64,000 nt of DNA from Flaviramulus sp. BrNp1-15. Its GTDB lineage: Bacteria > Bacteroidota > Bacteroidia > Flavobacteriales > Flavobacteriaceae. Every line of letters begins with the position of its first letter. Within the stretch, counting starts at the first letter, position 1. Position numbers and translations under genes: made by a program. The DNA lies in assembly GCF_022259695.1 (NCBI RefSeq), contig NZ_CP092099.1, positions 728,471 to 792,470 on the forward strand, given 5' to 3'. The notes under the pieces are model-generated. The model had not been told where the DNA came from. It was given only the letters and a program-made list of their open reading frames with translations, and did no database searches. Shown piece after piece: positions 23,867 to 32,573 of the stretch.

Positions 23867-24670
23867 ATGAAAAATCAATCTGTTAGTATATCTCAAATTA
23901 TAAAGGAAACTACAAAAAAGCCTGATTCCGATACTTATGCTGTTTGCTGGATAAAAGCTAAAGTTAACAGGATTAAAATAAATGGTACTACATATAAAAA
24001 TGTTTCCAACTCCATATTTTTTATTGATCCAAAGTTCAATTGGAAAATTTTTAAAAAAAATGCTAAAACATCTTCAGGTTATATTTTGTACTTAACACAA
24101 GAAGTTTTAAATAACCCTATTTTAAGTAATCTTCACATAAATAAAGTGCGATTATTTAACTCTGGAGAAACACCTTTATTTAAATTAAGTCCAGGAATAG
24201 AAAAAAGAACACAAGCTATATTAGAAATGATTGATGAACTTTTAGGTTCGCATCTTAATCATAAAGAAGAGGCAATTTTATCATTACTAAATACTTTTTT
24301 TGTGTATTGCGATGGACAGTGCAACATAAAATCTATTGCATCAAATAATAATTCAAGAACAAATATTGTTTATAATTTTAAAAAGTTGGTAGACAAACAT
24401 GTTATTGAGTATCATAATGTCTCTCATTATGCAAAACTTTTAAATATTACCCCAAAATATTTAAATGAATGTGTTAATGAAGTTCTGTCTACATCTTCAA
24501 AAAACATTATCGTTGAACAGTTACTGATGAGGTCCCGACACCGATTAAAATTTTCAAGTAAGAGTATAAAAGAAATCAGTTTTGAATTAGGTTTCTCTAC
24601 ACCAGATTATTTCAGTTATTTTTTTAAAACTCATACAGGTTATAAACCCTCAGCACTACGAAAAGTGTAA
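23867..24670 (+). CDS. AraC family transcriptional regulator
   Basis: Likely activator of 267 residues. The C-terminal 100 residues hold two helix-turn-helix motifs: YAKLLNITPKYLNECVNEVL and IKEISFELGFSTPDYFSYFFKTHTGYKPSALRK, the latter a classical AraC signature (shown only in part here: ELGFSTPDYFSYFF). The N-terminal part (1-160) resembles a cupin-like sensing domain but I see no clear ligand motif. The next gene, a secreted cupin, is 80 nt downstream on the same strand and is the obvious candidate target. Confidence 0.85.
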   Translation: MKNQSVSISQIIKETTKKPDSDTYAVCWIKAKVNRIKINGTTYKNVSNSIFFIDPKFNWKIFKKNAKTSSGYILYLTQEVLNNPILSNLHINKVRLFNSGETPLFKLSPGIEKRTQAILEMIDELLGSHLNHKEEAILSLLNTFFVYCDGQCNIKSIASNNNSRTNIVYNFKKLVDKHVIEYHNVSHYAKLLNITPKYLNECVNEVLSTSSKNIIVEQLLMRSRHRLKFSSKSIKEISFELGFSTPDYFSYFFKTHTGYKPSALRKV

Positions 24671-24754
24671 TTTGTTTTAAATTCTAAGCTTTTACCGAGT
24701 TTTTCACATTGTTTGATGTTAAGTATCAACATAAATTGCGGAAAACATAAATCA

Positions 24755-25300
24755 ATGGACAGAAAAAAATTTTTAAAAACTTCAGGTATAGGATTAGGTT
24801 TGGCTTTACTTCCAGGAGTAATTAAAGCTCAAACTTCAGTGATAGTAAATGCATCTACTTCGAATATTGAACCAAAAATCATTAAAGATTCAGAAGGCGA
24901 TGTTTTAAATGTAATTGGAGACATTCAAACTCATAAGCTTGTGGGAAGTGAAACAAATAATCAAATAGTTGAGTGGGTAGATAATGTAGATCCTGGTGTT
25001 GGTATACCTCCACATATTCACACTAAAGAAGACGAGATTTTTAGAGTAATTAAAGGAAAAGTTGAAATTATGGTTGGTGGTAATACAACAGTTTTAAATG
25101 AAGGTGATGTTGCCTTTGCGCCAAAAAACATACCACACTCATGGAAGGTTGTAGGAACTGAAAAAGCAAAAATGATAACCTCTGCATTTCCTGCAGGAAT
25201 AGAAATTATGTTTAAAGAATTATCTGAACTTCCTGCTGGTCCTCCAGATTTTAAAATAGTTTCTGAAATTTGTGGTAAACACGGAATCAGTTTCGTTTAA
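24755..25300 (+). CDS. exported cupin-domain protein
   Basis: The ATG at 24755 gives 181 residues; upstream TTG/ATG starts (24713, 24716) would put a polar extension before the signal peptide. The N-terminus MDRKKFLKTSGIGLGLALLPG resembles a Tat-like or Sec signal (only one Arg, so a full twin-arginine motif is lacking). The cupin core has the two motifs PPHIHTKEDEIFRVIKG and NIPHSWKVVG, with His, His, Glu and His metal ligands present. Quercetinase-type or sugar-binding cupins share this layout; the substrate is unknown. Its stop codon abuts the convergent stop of tag. Confidence 0.78.
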   Translation: MDRKKFLKTSGIGLGLALLPGVIKAQTSVIVNASTSNIEPKIIKDSEGDVLNVIGDIQTHKLVGSETNNQIVEWVDNVDPGVGIPPHIHTKEDEIFRVIKGKVEIMVGGNTTVLNEGDVAFAPKNIPHSWKVVGTEKAKMITSAFPAGIEIMFKELSELPAGPPDFKIVSEICGKHGISFV

Positions 25301-25864
25301 TTAAACCTCTTTATACCTAAAACATCCAACTTCATGGTCGTTTACCATACCTGTAGCTTGCATGTGGGCGTAAACCACTGTAGAACCAACAAATTTAAAT
25401 CCACGTTTTTTTAAATCTTTGCTAATGGCATCACTTAAAGGTGTGTTTGCTGGTGCATGTTTATAGTTTTCAAGCGTGTTTTTTATAGGTTTACCATTAG
25501 TAAAACCCCAAATGTATTTACTGAAGCTTCCAAATTCTTCTTGAACTTTTATAAAAGCTTGAGCATTTGTAACAGTGGCATTTACCTTTAATTTATTTCT
25601 TATAATACCAGCATCTTGTAATAATGAATCAATTTTAGCTTGTTTATAGGTTGCTATTTTTTTGTAGTTAAAACTGTCAAAAGCTTTTCTAAAATTTTCG
25701 CGTTTTCGTAAAATAGTAATCCAACTTAAACCAGCTTGAAAAGTTTCTAAAATTAAAAATTCAAAAAGTGTATCGTCATCATAAACTGGTACACCCCATT
25801 CATTATCATGATAATTTTCATATAAATCATCACCAACACACCAACCGCATTTATGTTTTTTCAT
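25301..25864 (-). CDS. tag: DNA-3-methyladenine glycosylase I
   Basis: Removes 3-methyladenine from alkylated DNA. The 187 residues keep the zinc ligands Cys6, His19, His177 and Cys181, in the same spacing as E. coli Tag, and the signature YENYHDNEWGVP plus FEFLILETFQAGLSWITIL, which carries the catalytic glutamate. Single gene; its 3' end touches the cupin gene with no intergenic base. Confidence 0.95.
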   Translation of the reverse strand: MKKHKCGWCVGDDLYENYHDNEWGVPVYDDDTLFEFLILETFQAGLSWITILRKRENFRKAFDSFNYKKIATYKQAKIDSLLQDAGIIRNKLKVNATVTNAQAFIKVQEEFGSFSKYIWGFTNGKPIKNTLENYKHAPANTPLSDAISKDLKKRGFKFVGSTVVYAHMQATGMVNDHEVGCFRYKEV

Positions 25865-25975
25865 CTGGAAATTTTTTAGGGTTCTAAAATAATAATTTAT
25901 AAGTCTAATGTCTAAAGTTGTAAGTTAATATAACGAAATATGACAAAAGTCATTATTATTAGAGAAACAAGGAGC

Positions 25976-25983
25976 TAATTTTG
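25976..25983 (+). promoter_or_regulatory. promoter -7 box for the thioredoxin-like gene
   Basis: TAATTTTG, 25 nt before the ATG at 26009. Confidence 0.55.
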
Positions 25984-26008
25984 TTTCATCATTTAAAAAG
26001 AATTTAGG

Positions 26009-26626
26009 ATGAACGCCATAATAGAATCCAGTTTAAAAAAAGGCATAAGTTATAATGCTTATAGAGATTTAGTTAGAGAATTAGCTGAAAATAAATCGAC
26101 CACAGGATTAGAGAAAACCGAAGCCTTGGTGGATTATACTAAGGTAAATGATAGGCGAATGAAACGTTGGGATAAAACCATTAAATTATCTGATGATTCT
26201 CAACAAAAAATTAAGGAGTTTGAAAAAGATATTACTTGGTTGGTAATTGCTGAGAGTTGGTGTGGTGATGCAGCTCATGTATTACCTGCATTAAATAAAA
26301 TAGCCGAATTGAATAATCATATAAAGATGAAGATTGTGCTTCGAGATGAGAATTTAAATTTAATGGATGAATTTTTAACTCATGGAGCCCGAGCAATTCC
26401 TAAGTTGATTATGATTGATGATAAATCTGGCGAAGTATTAAGCACTTACGGTCCTAGACCAAGTGAAGCTACTCATTATGTAAATAGATTTAAAGCACAA
26501 TACGGAGCGCTAACACCAGAATTTAAAGAAGATTTGCAGCATTGGTATAATGGTAACAAAGCGAAAAATATAATTGAAGATGTAACTGAAATTCTATCTC
26601 AATTGGAGCCTACTGTTTACCAATAA
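26009..26626 (+). CDS. thioredoxin family protein with single-cysteine WCGD motif
   Basis: Cytoplasmic thioredoxin-fold protein (Thioredoxin_9-like) of 205 residues. The active-site turn is AESWCGDAAHV with Cys85 only; the second Cys of CxxC is Asp. The cis-proline stretch ARAIPKLIMID is present at about 132-142. Monothiol members of this group are not classical disulfide reductases, and the role is unknown. The 3' end overlaps the convergent TonB-C-like gene by 17 nt. Confidence 0.82.
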   Translation: MNAIIESSLKKGISYNAYRDLVRELAENKSTTGLEKTEALVDYTKVNDRRMKRWDKTIKLSDDSQQKIKEFEKDITWLVIAESWCGDAAHVLPALNKIAELNNHIKMKIVLRDENLNLMDEFLTHGARAIPKLIMIDDKSGEVLSTYGPRPSEATHYVNRFKAQYGALTPEFKEDLQHWYNGNKAKNIIEDVTEILSQLEPTVYQ

Positions 26627-27320
26627 AATAAAAAGTAATAGTACCTAATTGACTTTCTTTCTTTACATCTGCACTAAATTGAGATTGTTTAGCGTATTCT
26701 ATAGCATGTTCAATTAAGCATTCGTTTTCAGATGTAGATGCGGTATTTACGTATGTATCAGTAACACTACCGCCAGAATCAACGGTTATATTAACTACAA
26801 TTTTGCCGTCTATTTCACAAAGATATACAGGAATAGGAATGTAAACTTTTGTCCTGTTTTTTAAAGAAAAACTAATGGTGCTTTTAGAGTTATTTCCGCT
26901 AGAGCGTTGTTTTTTCAATAAATCATTTACTTTACTGAATTTAGATAATTCTTCATCTTTTAATTTAGAGTCCTCAGTATCTTCATAGCTTCTGTTTGCA
27001 GAATTTGGTCCATCTGAAATTGTACTTGTTTTTGGCACGTAATCTTCTGGAGGGGCAATAGTTTTATAGGCTTGAGCAAAGTGTTTTTCTGTTTCGTTAA
27101 AGGCGTTATTAGTTTCTGCTTTAGCATTGTTTAATTTTTCTAAAGCTTCAAGCACTTTAATGTCTTCTTCTGTAAGCTCTTTTTCTGGTTCAATTTCATA
27201 ATAACTTTCTGAAATAAATTCACTTTCTTTTTTAAGGCTTAAATTAAAAATAGATAGGATTATTGTTCCCGAAAGGAAGAAGGTAATAAGTAGGGCTTTA
27301 TGTTGATTTGTTAGGTTCAA
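26610..27320 (-). CDS. single-pass membrane protein with TonB-C-like domain
   Basis: A 236-residue protein with one N-terminal membrane helix (ALLITFFLSGTIILSIF), an acidic, Glu/Lys-rich coiled region (about 35-150), and a C-terminal part (about 160-236) with the strand pattern of TonB C-terminal domains (VYLCEIDGKIVVNITVDSGG, LIEHAIEYAKQSQF). It starts with TTG at 27320; no nearby ATG preserves the membrane helix. The Pro-rich spacer of true TonB is missing. It probably works in the envelope, perhaps energising an outer-membrane partner. Last gene of the truB-uppP group. Confidence 0.65.
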   Translation of the reverse strand: MNLTNQHKALLITFFLSGTIILSIFNLSLKKESEFISESYYEIEPEKELTEEDIKVLEALEKLNNAKAETNNAFNETEKHFAQAYKTIAPPEDYVPKTSTISDGPNSANRSYEDTEDSKLKDEELSKFSKVNDLLKKQRSSGNNSKSTISFSLKNRTKVYIPIPVYLCEIDGKIVVNITVDSGGSVTDTYVNTASTSENECLIEHAIEYAKQSQFSADVKKESQLGTITFYFIGKQ

Positions 27321-27371
27321 ATCTTAAAATTATACGTTTGGGTTTACGAAATATACGTAAAATTAAGGAAT

Positions 27372-28064
27372 TTAGTTGTTTAGACCTTTAATAAAGTCTT
27401 CAATACTTGTTGCATTGTCAACATTAAAGTCACCAATTTTTGTGCGTCTTAAAGCCGATAAATGCGCTCCAGATTGTAGTGCTTTACCAAAATCGTTAGC
27501 TAATGATCGAATGTAAGTGCCTTTGCTACAAACTACTCTAAAATCGACATTCAAGTCTTCAATATTTGTAATTTCAAACTCAGAGATGTTTATATTTCGT
27601 GCTTTAATTTCTACATCTTCACCAGCTCTGGCAAATTCGTATAAACGTTTTCCGTCTTTTTTTAATGCTGAAAAAACAGGTGGAAATTGCTCAATATCTC
27701 CTATAAATTGTTTGGTAGTTTCTTTTATTAAACTATCTGTAATATGCTTGGTAGAGAAAGTTTCATTTATTTCAGTTTCTAAATCAAATGAAGGAGTCGT
27801 GCTTCCTAAAGTTATAGTGCCAGTATATTCTTTTACTTGCCCTTGAAAAGTGTCAATTTGTTTGGTCATCTTCCCTGTACAAATCACTAATAAACCTGTT
27901 GCTAAAGGATCTAAAGTCCCAGCATGACCTACTTTTATTTTTTTGATTTTGAAAGCTTGCCGAATTTCCCAACGTAGTTTATTAACTACTTGAAACGATG
28001 TCCAGTTTAAAGGCTTGTCTATTAATAAAACCTGACCAGAAAGATAGTCGTCTTTAGTTAACAT
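27372..28064 (-). CDS. truB: tRNA pseudouridine(55) synthase TruB
   Basis: Makes pseudouridine 55 in the T-loop of tRNAs. The catalytic motif KVGHAGTLDPLATGLLV holds Asp52. Other signatures are LIDKPLNWTSFQVV (14-27) and VVCSKGTYIRSLANDFG (about 176-192). At 230 residues it lacks the C-terminal PUA domain of longer TruBs. One base separates it from uppP upstream, so both are on one transcript. Confidence 0.95.
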   Translation of the reverse strand: MLTKDDYLSGQVLLIDKPLNWTSFQVVNKLRWEIRQAFKIKKIKVGHAGTLDPLATGLLVICTGKMTKQIDTFQGQVKEYTGTITLGSTTPSFDLETEINETFSTKHITDSLIKETTKQFIGDIEQFPPVFSALKKDGKRLYEFARAGEDVEIKARNINISEFEITNIEDLNVDFRVVCSKGTYIRSLANDFGKALQSGAHLSALRRTKIGDFNVDNATSIEDFIKGLNN

Positions 28065-28065
28065 A

Positions 28066-28863
28066 TTATTTATTTAAGAGCGTAAATCCTATAGCTACTA
28101 AACCAACAATTACACAGTAAATTGCAAAATAGGTGAGTTTGCTTTTTTTAACTAAAGCAATCATCCATGTACATGCAAATAATCCTGCTACAAATGCTGC
28201 TATAAAACCTATAGTTAAGGTTGTGAAGTTTCCACTTTCATATGTTAAATCACCACTTAAAACATCTTTAGCGATTTTACCGAAAATTAAAGGCACAACC
28301 ATTAAAAAAGAAAAACGTGCTGCTTTGGTTTTGTCATTCCCTAATAACACTGAAGTAGAAATAGTCGCCCCCGATCTTGAAATTCCAGGTAACATAGCAA
28401 TTGCCTGTGATATACCAATAATAAAAGCATTACTAAAAGATACTTTTTTGTTGGTGTTTTTAGCTCTGTCTGCCATAAATAATAAAAAAGCAGTAATAAT
28501 TAGCATGCAGCCTACAAGTAAAATATTACCACCAAAAAGCGCTTCTAACTGTTCTTCAAAAAATAGCCCAACTACCACGGCAGGAATCATAGAAACAGCA
28601 ATTTTTAAAATGAATTGTAAATCATCATTCCATTTAAATTTTAATGCACCTTTAATAAGACTGAAAACATCTTTTCTAAAAACAACTATAGTACTTAAAG
28701 CTGTTGCAAAATGCAAAACTACGGTAAAAAGTAAACTTTCTTCAGGTACAGAGTTATCCCCTAAAATGGCTTTTCCTAACTCTAGGTGTCCACTTGATGA
28801 AACGGGTAGAAATTCTGTAAGTCCTTGGATGATACCAAGAATAATAGCGTCTATAACATTCAT
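28066..28863 (-). CDS. uppP: undecaprenyl-diphosphatase
   Basis: Inner-membrane phosphatase that recycles the lipid carrier for peptidoglycan. The 265 residues carry both catalytic motifs, GLTEFLPVSSSGHLELG (about 14-30, with Glu17) and LPGISRSGATIS, within eight or so membrane helices. It has its own -7 box only 4 nt before the ATG (28868-28875), so the transcript may start at the start codon. In relatives I recall uppP directly following the DUF3098 gene; here a glycerate kinase gene on the other strand separates them. Confidence 0.95.
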   Translation of the reverse strand: MNVIDAIILGIIQGLTEFLPVSSSGHLELGKAILGDNSVPEESLLFTVVLHFATALSTIVVFRKDVFSLIKGALKFKWNDDLQFILKIAVSMIPAVVVGLFFEEQLEALFGGNILLVGCMLIITAFLLFMADRAKNTNKKVSFSNAFIIGISQAIAMLPGISRSGATISTSVLLGNDKTKAARFSFLMVVPLIFGKIAKDVLSGDLTYESGNFTTLTIGFIAAFVAGLFACTWMIALVKKSKLTYFAIYCVIVGLVAIGFTLLNK

Positions 28864-28867
28864 GCGG

Positions 28868-28875
28868 CAAAAATA
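28868..28875 (-). promoter_or_regulatory. promoter -7 box for uppP-truB
   Basis: Minus strand TATTTTTG, immediately before the uppP ATG (4-nt gap), implying a leaderless or near-leaderless message. Confidence 0.5.
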
Positions 28876-28959
28876 GCTAATAACATAAAGTAAACATAAC
28901 GAGTTAGTATAAAAATATCGTTTAAATTTACAGGTAATAGGTTTTAATAAGTTGAATAA

Positions 28960-30090
28960 ATGAAATTTGTACTAGCGCCAGATAAGTTTAAAGGTTCTTT
29001 AACAGGCATGCAATTTTGCAAAGTTGTTGAAGAGCATTTAAAAAAAATAATGCCAAAATCTGAAATTTTAAGTTTACCACTTTCTGATGGCGGCGATGGT
29101 ACTATTGAAATTTTGAAGTATCATTTAAAAGGAAAACTTATACATGTAGAAGTAAACGATCCGTTATTCAGACCTATACAAACATCATATCTCTTTATGG
29201 ATTCCATAAAAACAGCTTTTGTTGAAATGGCAGGAGCATCTGGAATGGCACTTTTAAAACCCGAAGAACAAAATTGTTTTTATACAACAACTTTCGGTAC
29301 TGGCGAGGTTATTTTAGCCGCTATAAGGCAAGGTGCAAAAACTATTATTTTGGGAATTGGCGGAAGTGCAACCAACGATTGTGGTATTGGAATGGCTAAT
29401 GCATTAGGCTATAAATTTGAAGATAAAAATGGAAACGAATTAAGCCCGATTGGGAAAAACTTGTCTCGAATACATAATATAAATACTCACAATGTTTTTA
29501 AAGATTTAAAACATATAGATTTTAAAGTGGCTTGCGATGTTACTAACCCGTTGTATGGAAAACAAGGTGCAGCTTATATTTATGGACCACAAAAAGGCGC
29601 TTCGGAAAACGAGGTAAAACTATTAGATGATGGTTTAAAACATATTGCAAAAGTGTTTGTAAAACAGTTTGGTAAAGATGTTCAGAATATAAAAGGTGCA
29701 GGAGCGGCAGGAGGAATGGGTGCGGGAACTTCAGTGTTTTTAAATGCAGAATTACAATCTGGAATCGATTTGGTAAAAGATTTAATTGGTTTTGATGAAA
29801 AAATAAAACACGCCGATTGGATTGTTACAGGAGAAGGAAAGTTAGATAGTCAAACCTTATCAGGCAAAACCATTCAAGGTGTTTTAGCTTCCGCGAAAGC
29901 GAATAATATAAAAGTTGCAGCATTGTGTGGAAGTATTTCCGTTTCTAAAAAGCAAGCAAAAAAATTAGGAATTGTTTATTCGGATGCTATAACAGATTAT
30001 GCGAAAAATTTAGAAGATGCTATGGTGAACACTGAAAAACACCTTTCTGAAATAGTTATAAAGTTTATTGAGTCAATAAAACAGACTTAA
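28960..30090 (+). CDS. glycerate kinase (GarK/GlxK type)
   Basis: Phosphorylates glycerate to 2-phosphoglycerate. The 376 residues have the whole type-II kinase signature: MKFVLAPDKFKGSLTG (1-16), LSDGGDGTIEI, TFGTGEVILAAI, ILGIGGSATNDCGIGMANALG (the nucleotide/substrate loop), and GAGAAGGMGAG. The symbol is left open because garK and glxK products are hard to tell apart. Inserted in the opposite direction between uppP and DUF3098. It carries one CGCGAAAGCG motif (29892-29901) and is followed by two dispersed repeats. Confidence 0.92.
   Translation: MKFVLAPDKFKGSLTGMQFCKVVEEHLKKIMPKSEILSLPLSDGGDGTIEILKYHLKGKLIHVEVNDPLFRPIQTSYLFMDSIKTAFVEMAGASGMALLKPEEQNCFYTTTFGTGEVILAAIRQGAKTIILGIGGSATNDCGIGMANALGYKFEDKNGNELSPIGKNLSRIHNINTHNVFKDLKHIDFKVACDVTNPLYGKQGAAYIYGPQKGASENEVKLLDDGLKHIAKVFVKQFGKDVQNIKGAGAAGGMGAGTSVFLNAELQSGIDLVKDLIGFDEKIKHADWIVTGEGKLDSQTLSGKTIQGVLASAKANNIKVAALCGSISVSKKQAKKLGIVYSDAITDYAKNLEDAMVNTEKHLSEIVIKFIESIKQT
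29890..29903 (+). repeat. TCCGCGAAAGCGAA motif copy in the glycerate kinase gene
   Basis: Identical over 14 bases to 3085-3098 in mutY, in the same orientation relative to its gene. Confidence 0.6.
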
Positions 30091-30105
30091 AAATTATAAT
30101 TTTCA

Positions 30106-30134
30106 GTCATTTCGACGATAGGAGAAATCGCATA
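30106..30134 (+). repeat. dispersed repeat (GTCATTTCGACG...GAAATCGCATAA type)
   Basis: Imperfect inverted repeat ATTTCGAC/ GGAGAAAT downstream of the glycerate kinase gene, next to the 39-nt repeat at 30147-30185. Confidence 0.5.
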
Positions 30135-30146
30135 AGGTAAATAGAA

Positions 30147-30185
30147 ATTATGGGATGTCTCAATCGTGCCTCATTTCAACATGAC
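30147..30185 (-). repeat. 39-nt dispersed repeat, copy 1
   Basis: Minus strand begins GTCATGTTGAAATGAGGCAC and ends GAGACATCCCATAAT. The copy at 35624-35662 matches at 35 of 39 positions in the opposite orientation. Confidence 0.8.
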
Positions 30186-30198
30186 TAAAAGGAAATAA

Positions 30199-30453
30199 CT
30201 ACTCTTTATCAGGATTTAAAAGAATAGCATAAACCTGAATTCCGAAACCAATAAGAATTAACATTGGAGCTAAACGAATACGTCTCCAGTTAAAAATTTC
30301 AGGATTAAAAACATTAGGATCGTCGCTACCACCTCCAGACATTAAAATAAAACCTAAAGCGATAATAGCTAAACCTATAAACATGAACTTGTAATTTTTC
30401 TTTCCAAAAACAAATACAGGTTTAGAATTTTCTTTTCGTTTTTTTTCTCCCAT
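30199..30453 (-). CDS. DUF3098 membrane protein
   Basis: An 84-residue protein with a basic start (MGEKKRKENSKPVFVFGKKNY) and two membrane helices (about 23-40 and 60-78) split by a short loop GGGSDDPNVFNPEIFNWRR (here about 41-60). This is the usual DUF3098 form, found next to ftsX in Bacteroidota; the function is unknown but the pairing suggests the divisome or envelope. Only 68 nt separate it from ftsX upstream on the same strand. Confidence 0.85.
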   Translation of the reverse strand: MGEKKRKENSKPVFVFGKKNYKFMFIGLAIIALGFILMSGGGSDDPNVFNPEIFNWRRIRLAPMLILIGFGIQVYAILLNPDKE

Positions 30454-30521
30454 AATTAAGTTATGTATTGTGCAAAGTAACGCAATTATTAAAAAAAGAT
30501 TCTTAAGATTTCTCTAAAAAA

Positions 30522-31400
30522 TCAATAATACAGTTCATCTGTCCTTAAATTTAAAAAACGTTGTGTTGCAAAATGTGTGCTTATCCAGGTAATAATAATG
30601 CCTAAAGCAAAAATAAGCACAAACAAAAGAACAACTAAAACCGGGTTGCCAAGTAAGTTTAATTCTGTAAATGTTTTGTTTAAATAATACAAAACAATCG
30701 CCATTCCTATTAAGGCGAGTATGGCTCCAATCATACCTAAACGTACACTTTTCCAAACAAACGGGCGACGAATAAACTGTTTAGTTGCCCCAACCATTTG
30801 CATGGTTTTTATAGTAAAACGTTTAGAATATACAGCTAAACGTATAGAACTGTTAATTAGTAAAACCGCAATTAATGTAAAAATGCCACTAATAACCAGT
30901 ACCCAAAAGCTTATTTTTTTTACGTTATCGTTCATTAAGTTAACCAAATCATTATCGTAAGTTACCTCGTCTACGAAAGATTTGTTTAATGCTTCCGCAG
31001 AAATTTTCTCAAGATGTTCAGAGGTTACAAAATCTGCTTTTAAATGCACATCAATAGAGTTTTGCAAAGGGTTATAACCCACAAAGTCCATAAAATCCTC
31101 ACCGTTTTCTGCTTTCATAAATTCGGCAGCTTGCTCTTTCGAAACATATTCGGTAGTTTTTACATAATCTGCCATAGCCAAACTTTTTTCAAGCTGTTTA
31201 GTTTCTACTTCTTTAGCAGAATCTTTTAAATAAATAGTTACAACAACCTGCTCTTTAAAATGATCAGAAACTTTTTTAGCATTAAGGATTAACATACCCA
31301 ATAAGCCTAATAAAAACAAAACCAAAGCAATACTTAATACCACAGAAAAATAAGATGAGATAAGTCTGCGTTTTTGGTGTTTTTCAAATGATGAGCTCAT
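30522..31400 (-). CDS. ftsX: cell division protein FtsX
   Basis: Membrane subunit of the FtsEX ABC complex that activates peptidoglycan hydrolases at the septum. The 292 residues show the FtsX plan: cytoplasmic N-terminus, helix 1 (about 17-40), a periplasmic loop of about 110 residues with YNPLQNSIDVHLK, then three helices with MQMVGATKQFIRRPFVWKS (about 200-218) in between. ftsE is not adjacent here. Divergent from the UbiA gene. Confidence 0.92.
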   Translation of the reverse strand: MSSSFEKHQKRRLISSYFSVVLSIALVLFLLGLLGMLILNAKKVSDHFKEQVVVTIYLKDSAKEVETKQLEKSLAMADYVKTTEYVSKEQAAEFMKAENGEDFMDFVGYNPLQNSIDVHLKADFVTSEHLEKISAEALNKSFVDEVTYDNDLVNLMNDNVKKISFWVLVISGIFTLIAVLLINSSIRLAVYSKRFTIKTMQMVGATKQFIRRPFVWKSVRLGMIGAILALIGMAIVLYYLNKTFTELNLLGNPVLVVLLFVLIFALGIIITWISTHFATQRFLNLRTDELYY

Positions 31401-31486
31401 AAAATGTTTGGATTAACGATGTAAAAATAATAAAGTATATGAAAAGAAACTTCAAAAGATTTAAGTCTTTTGATTTCATTTTAATT

Positions 31487-31512
31487 GTCTTTCCCGATAA
31501 AGCGGGAATCTT
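31487..31512 (+). repeat. short palindromic intergenic repeat (TTCCCGATAAAGCGGGAA)
   Basis: Inverted repeat TTCCCG ... CGGGAA in the 246-nt divergent gap between ftsX and the UbiA gene; the rest of the gap is AT-rich and shows nothing else I can name. Confidence 0.6.
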
Positions 31513-31646
31513 ATTAAAATAGTCGCAATTTTCATTAAAAAACGGATCATAATTTTTAATGTATTTAATTACAACGTTTAAACTTTCAACATTGTTATAA
31601 TAAGTTTAAATTTGAAATTATAAATACAGTTATAACTAAAACATTT

Positions 31647-32507
31647 TTGCTTCACGATTTAAAAATTTCACGTCCCGGTTTATGGTTTCCAACACTTTGG
31701 ATTTATCTTGTTCCTTTTAGTTTAGAAACCAATTTTTGGTTAGAAACCAATTTTTGGATTGGTTTATTTTTCGTCACCTTTCCATTAAATTATTTGGTTT
31801 ATGGTTTAAACGATTTTAACGATTTTAAGGCAGATAAAGTTAACGATAGAAAAGGAAATTTCCTGTTTGGAGCAAAATCATCTAAGCATCAATTAGCTTC
31901 GGTACCAAAAAAAGTAACTTTATTTGTAGTGCCATTTATAATTTATTTCACTTTTATTTCCGGTTTTAAAATATTATTGCTTTTAGTGTTTATGGTAGTT
32001 ATAAACATACTCTATAATTTTAAACCTTTCCGAATAAAAGAACGTCCACCTTTTGAAATTCTTATTCAAATAGGGTATGTGTTTACTGCATTTTTCAGCA
32101 TTGTACTTAACGATTTACAAATGTTACCATGGCAAACCATTTTGTACTTAACATTGTTTGCTTTTCAGGCGCATATTGCTGGTGAGATTATGGATATAGA
32201 ACCCGATTTGCGAGCGGGTAAACGTACTACAGGAACTTTAATTGGGAGAAAAAACACTAAATTTTTAATGTTGTTTTTATTGATTTCTGAAATTTTTATT
32301 CTATCATTTTGGTTTCAAGATTATGTGCTTTCTGGGTTTTTAGTAGTATTTTCTTTGTGGTTAATTTTGGATATTTTCTTTATTTTTAAAGAAAAACCCT
32401 ATTCAGTTTCGCAAATGAAATTATTTGGAATTGCTATGAATTTTTCAGCAATTTTATCAATGACTTGGGTATTATATTCAGGGAAACTTTTACAACCCGT
32501 TTTTTAA
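31647..32507 (+). CDS. UbiA family prenyltransferase
   Basis: Integral membrane transferase of 286 residues that attaches a prenyl chain to an acceptor. Both Asp-rich motifs are seen: NDFNDFKADKVNDRKG (about 54-69) and AGEIMDIEPDLRAGKRT (about 178-194). Seven to nine membrane helices fit the family. The branch is closer to carotenoid- or quinone-type UbiA proteins, but the acceptor cannot be read from sequence. TTG start at 31647. Residues about 26-37 are a direct hexapeptide duplication (LETNFW twice), encoded by an exact 18-bp tandem repeat. Confidence 0.8.
   Translation: MLHDLKISRPGLWFPTLWIYLVPFSLETNFWLETNFWIGLFFVTFPLNYLVYGLNDFNDFKADKVNDRKGNFLFGAKSSKHQLASVPKKVTLFVVPFIIYFTFISGFKILLLLVFMVVINILYNFKPFRIKERPPFEILIQIGYVFTAFFSIVLNDLQMLPWQTILYLTLFAFQAHIAGEIMDIEPDLRAGKRTTGTLIGRKNTKFLMLFLLISEIFILSFWFQDYVLSGFLVVFSLWLILDIFFIFKEKPYSVSQMKLFGIAMNFSAILSMTWVLYSGKLLQPVF
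31722..31757 (+). repeat. exact 18-bp tandem duplication inside the UbiA gene
   Basis: TTAGAAACCAATTTTTGG twice in a row, in frame, duplicating six residues. Confidence 0.9.
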
Positions 32508-32539
32508 AATGAAATCTTTTTAGTCTAAGCTATTAACCG

Positions 32540-32547
32540 TAAATTTG
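32540..32547 (+). promoter_or_regulatory. promoter -7 box for leuS
   Basis: TAAATTTG, 26 nt before the leuS ATG. Confidence 0.55.
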
Positions 32548-32573
32548 CGCTTTTAAAAGTAGAAATAGACAGG

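Noticed and set aside
28133-28876. Long open frame of 247 codons antisense to uppP
   Set aside because: It mirrors uppP, whose motifs are complete. The translated product is Lys/Thr/Ser-rich with no recognisable domain, a typical shadow of a membrane-protein gene.
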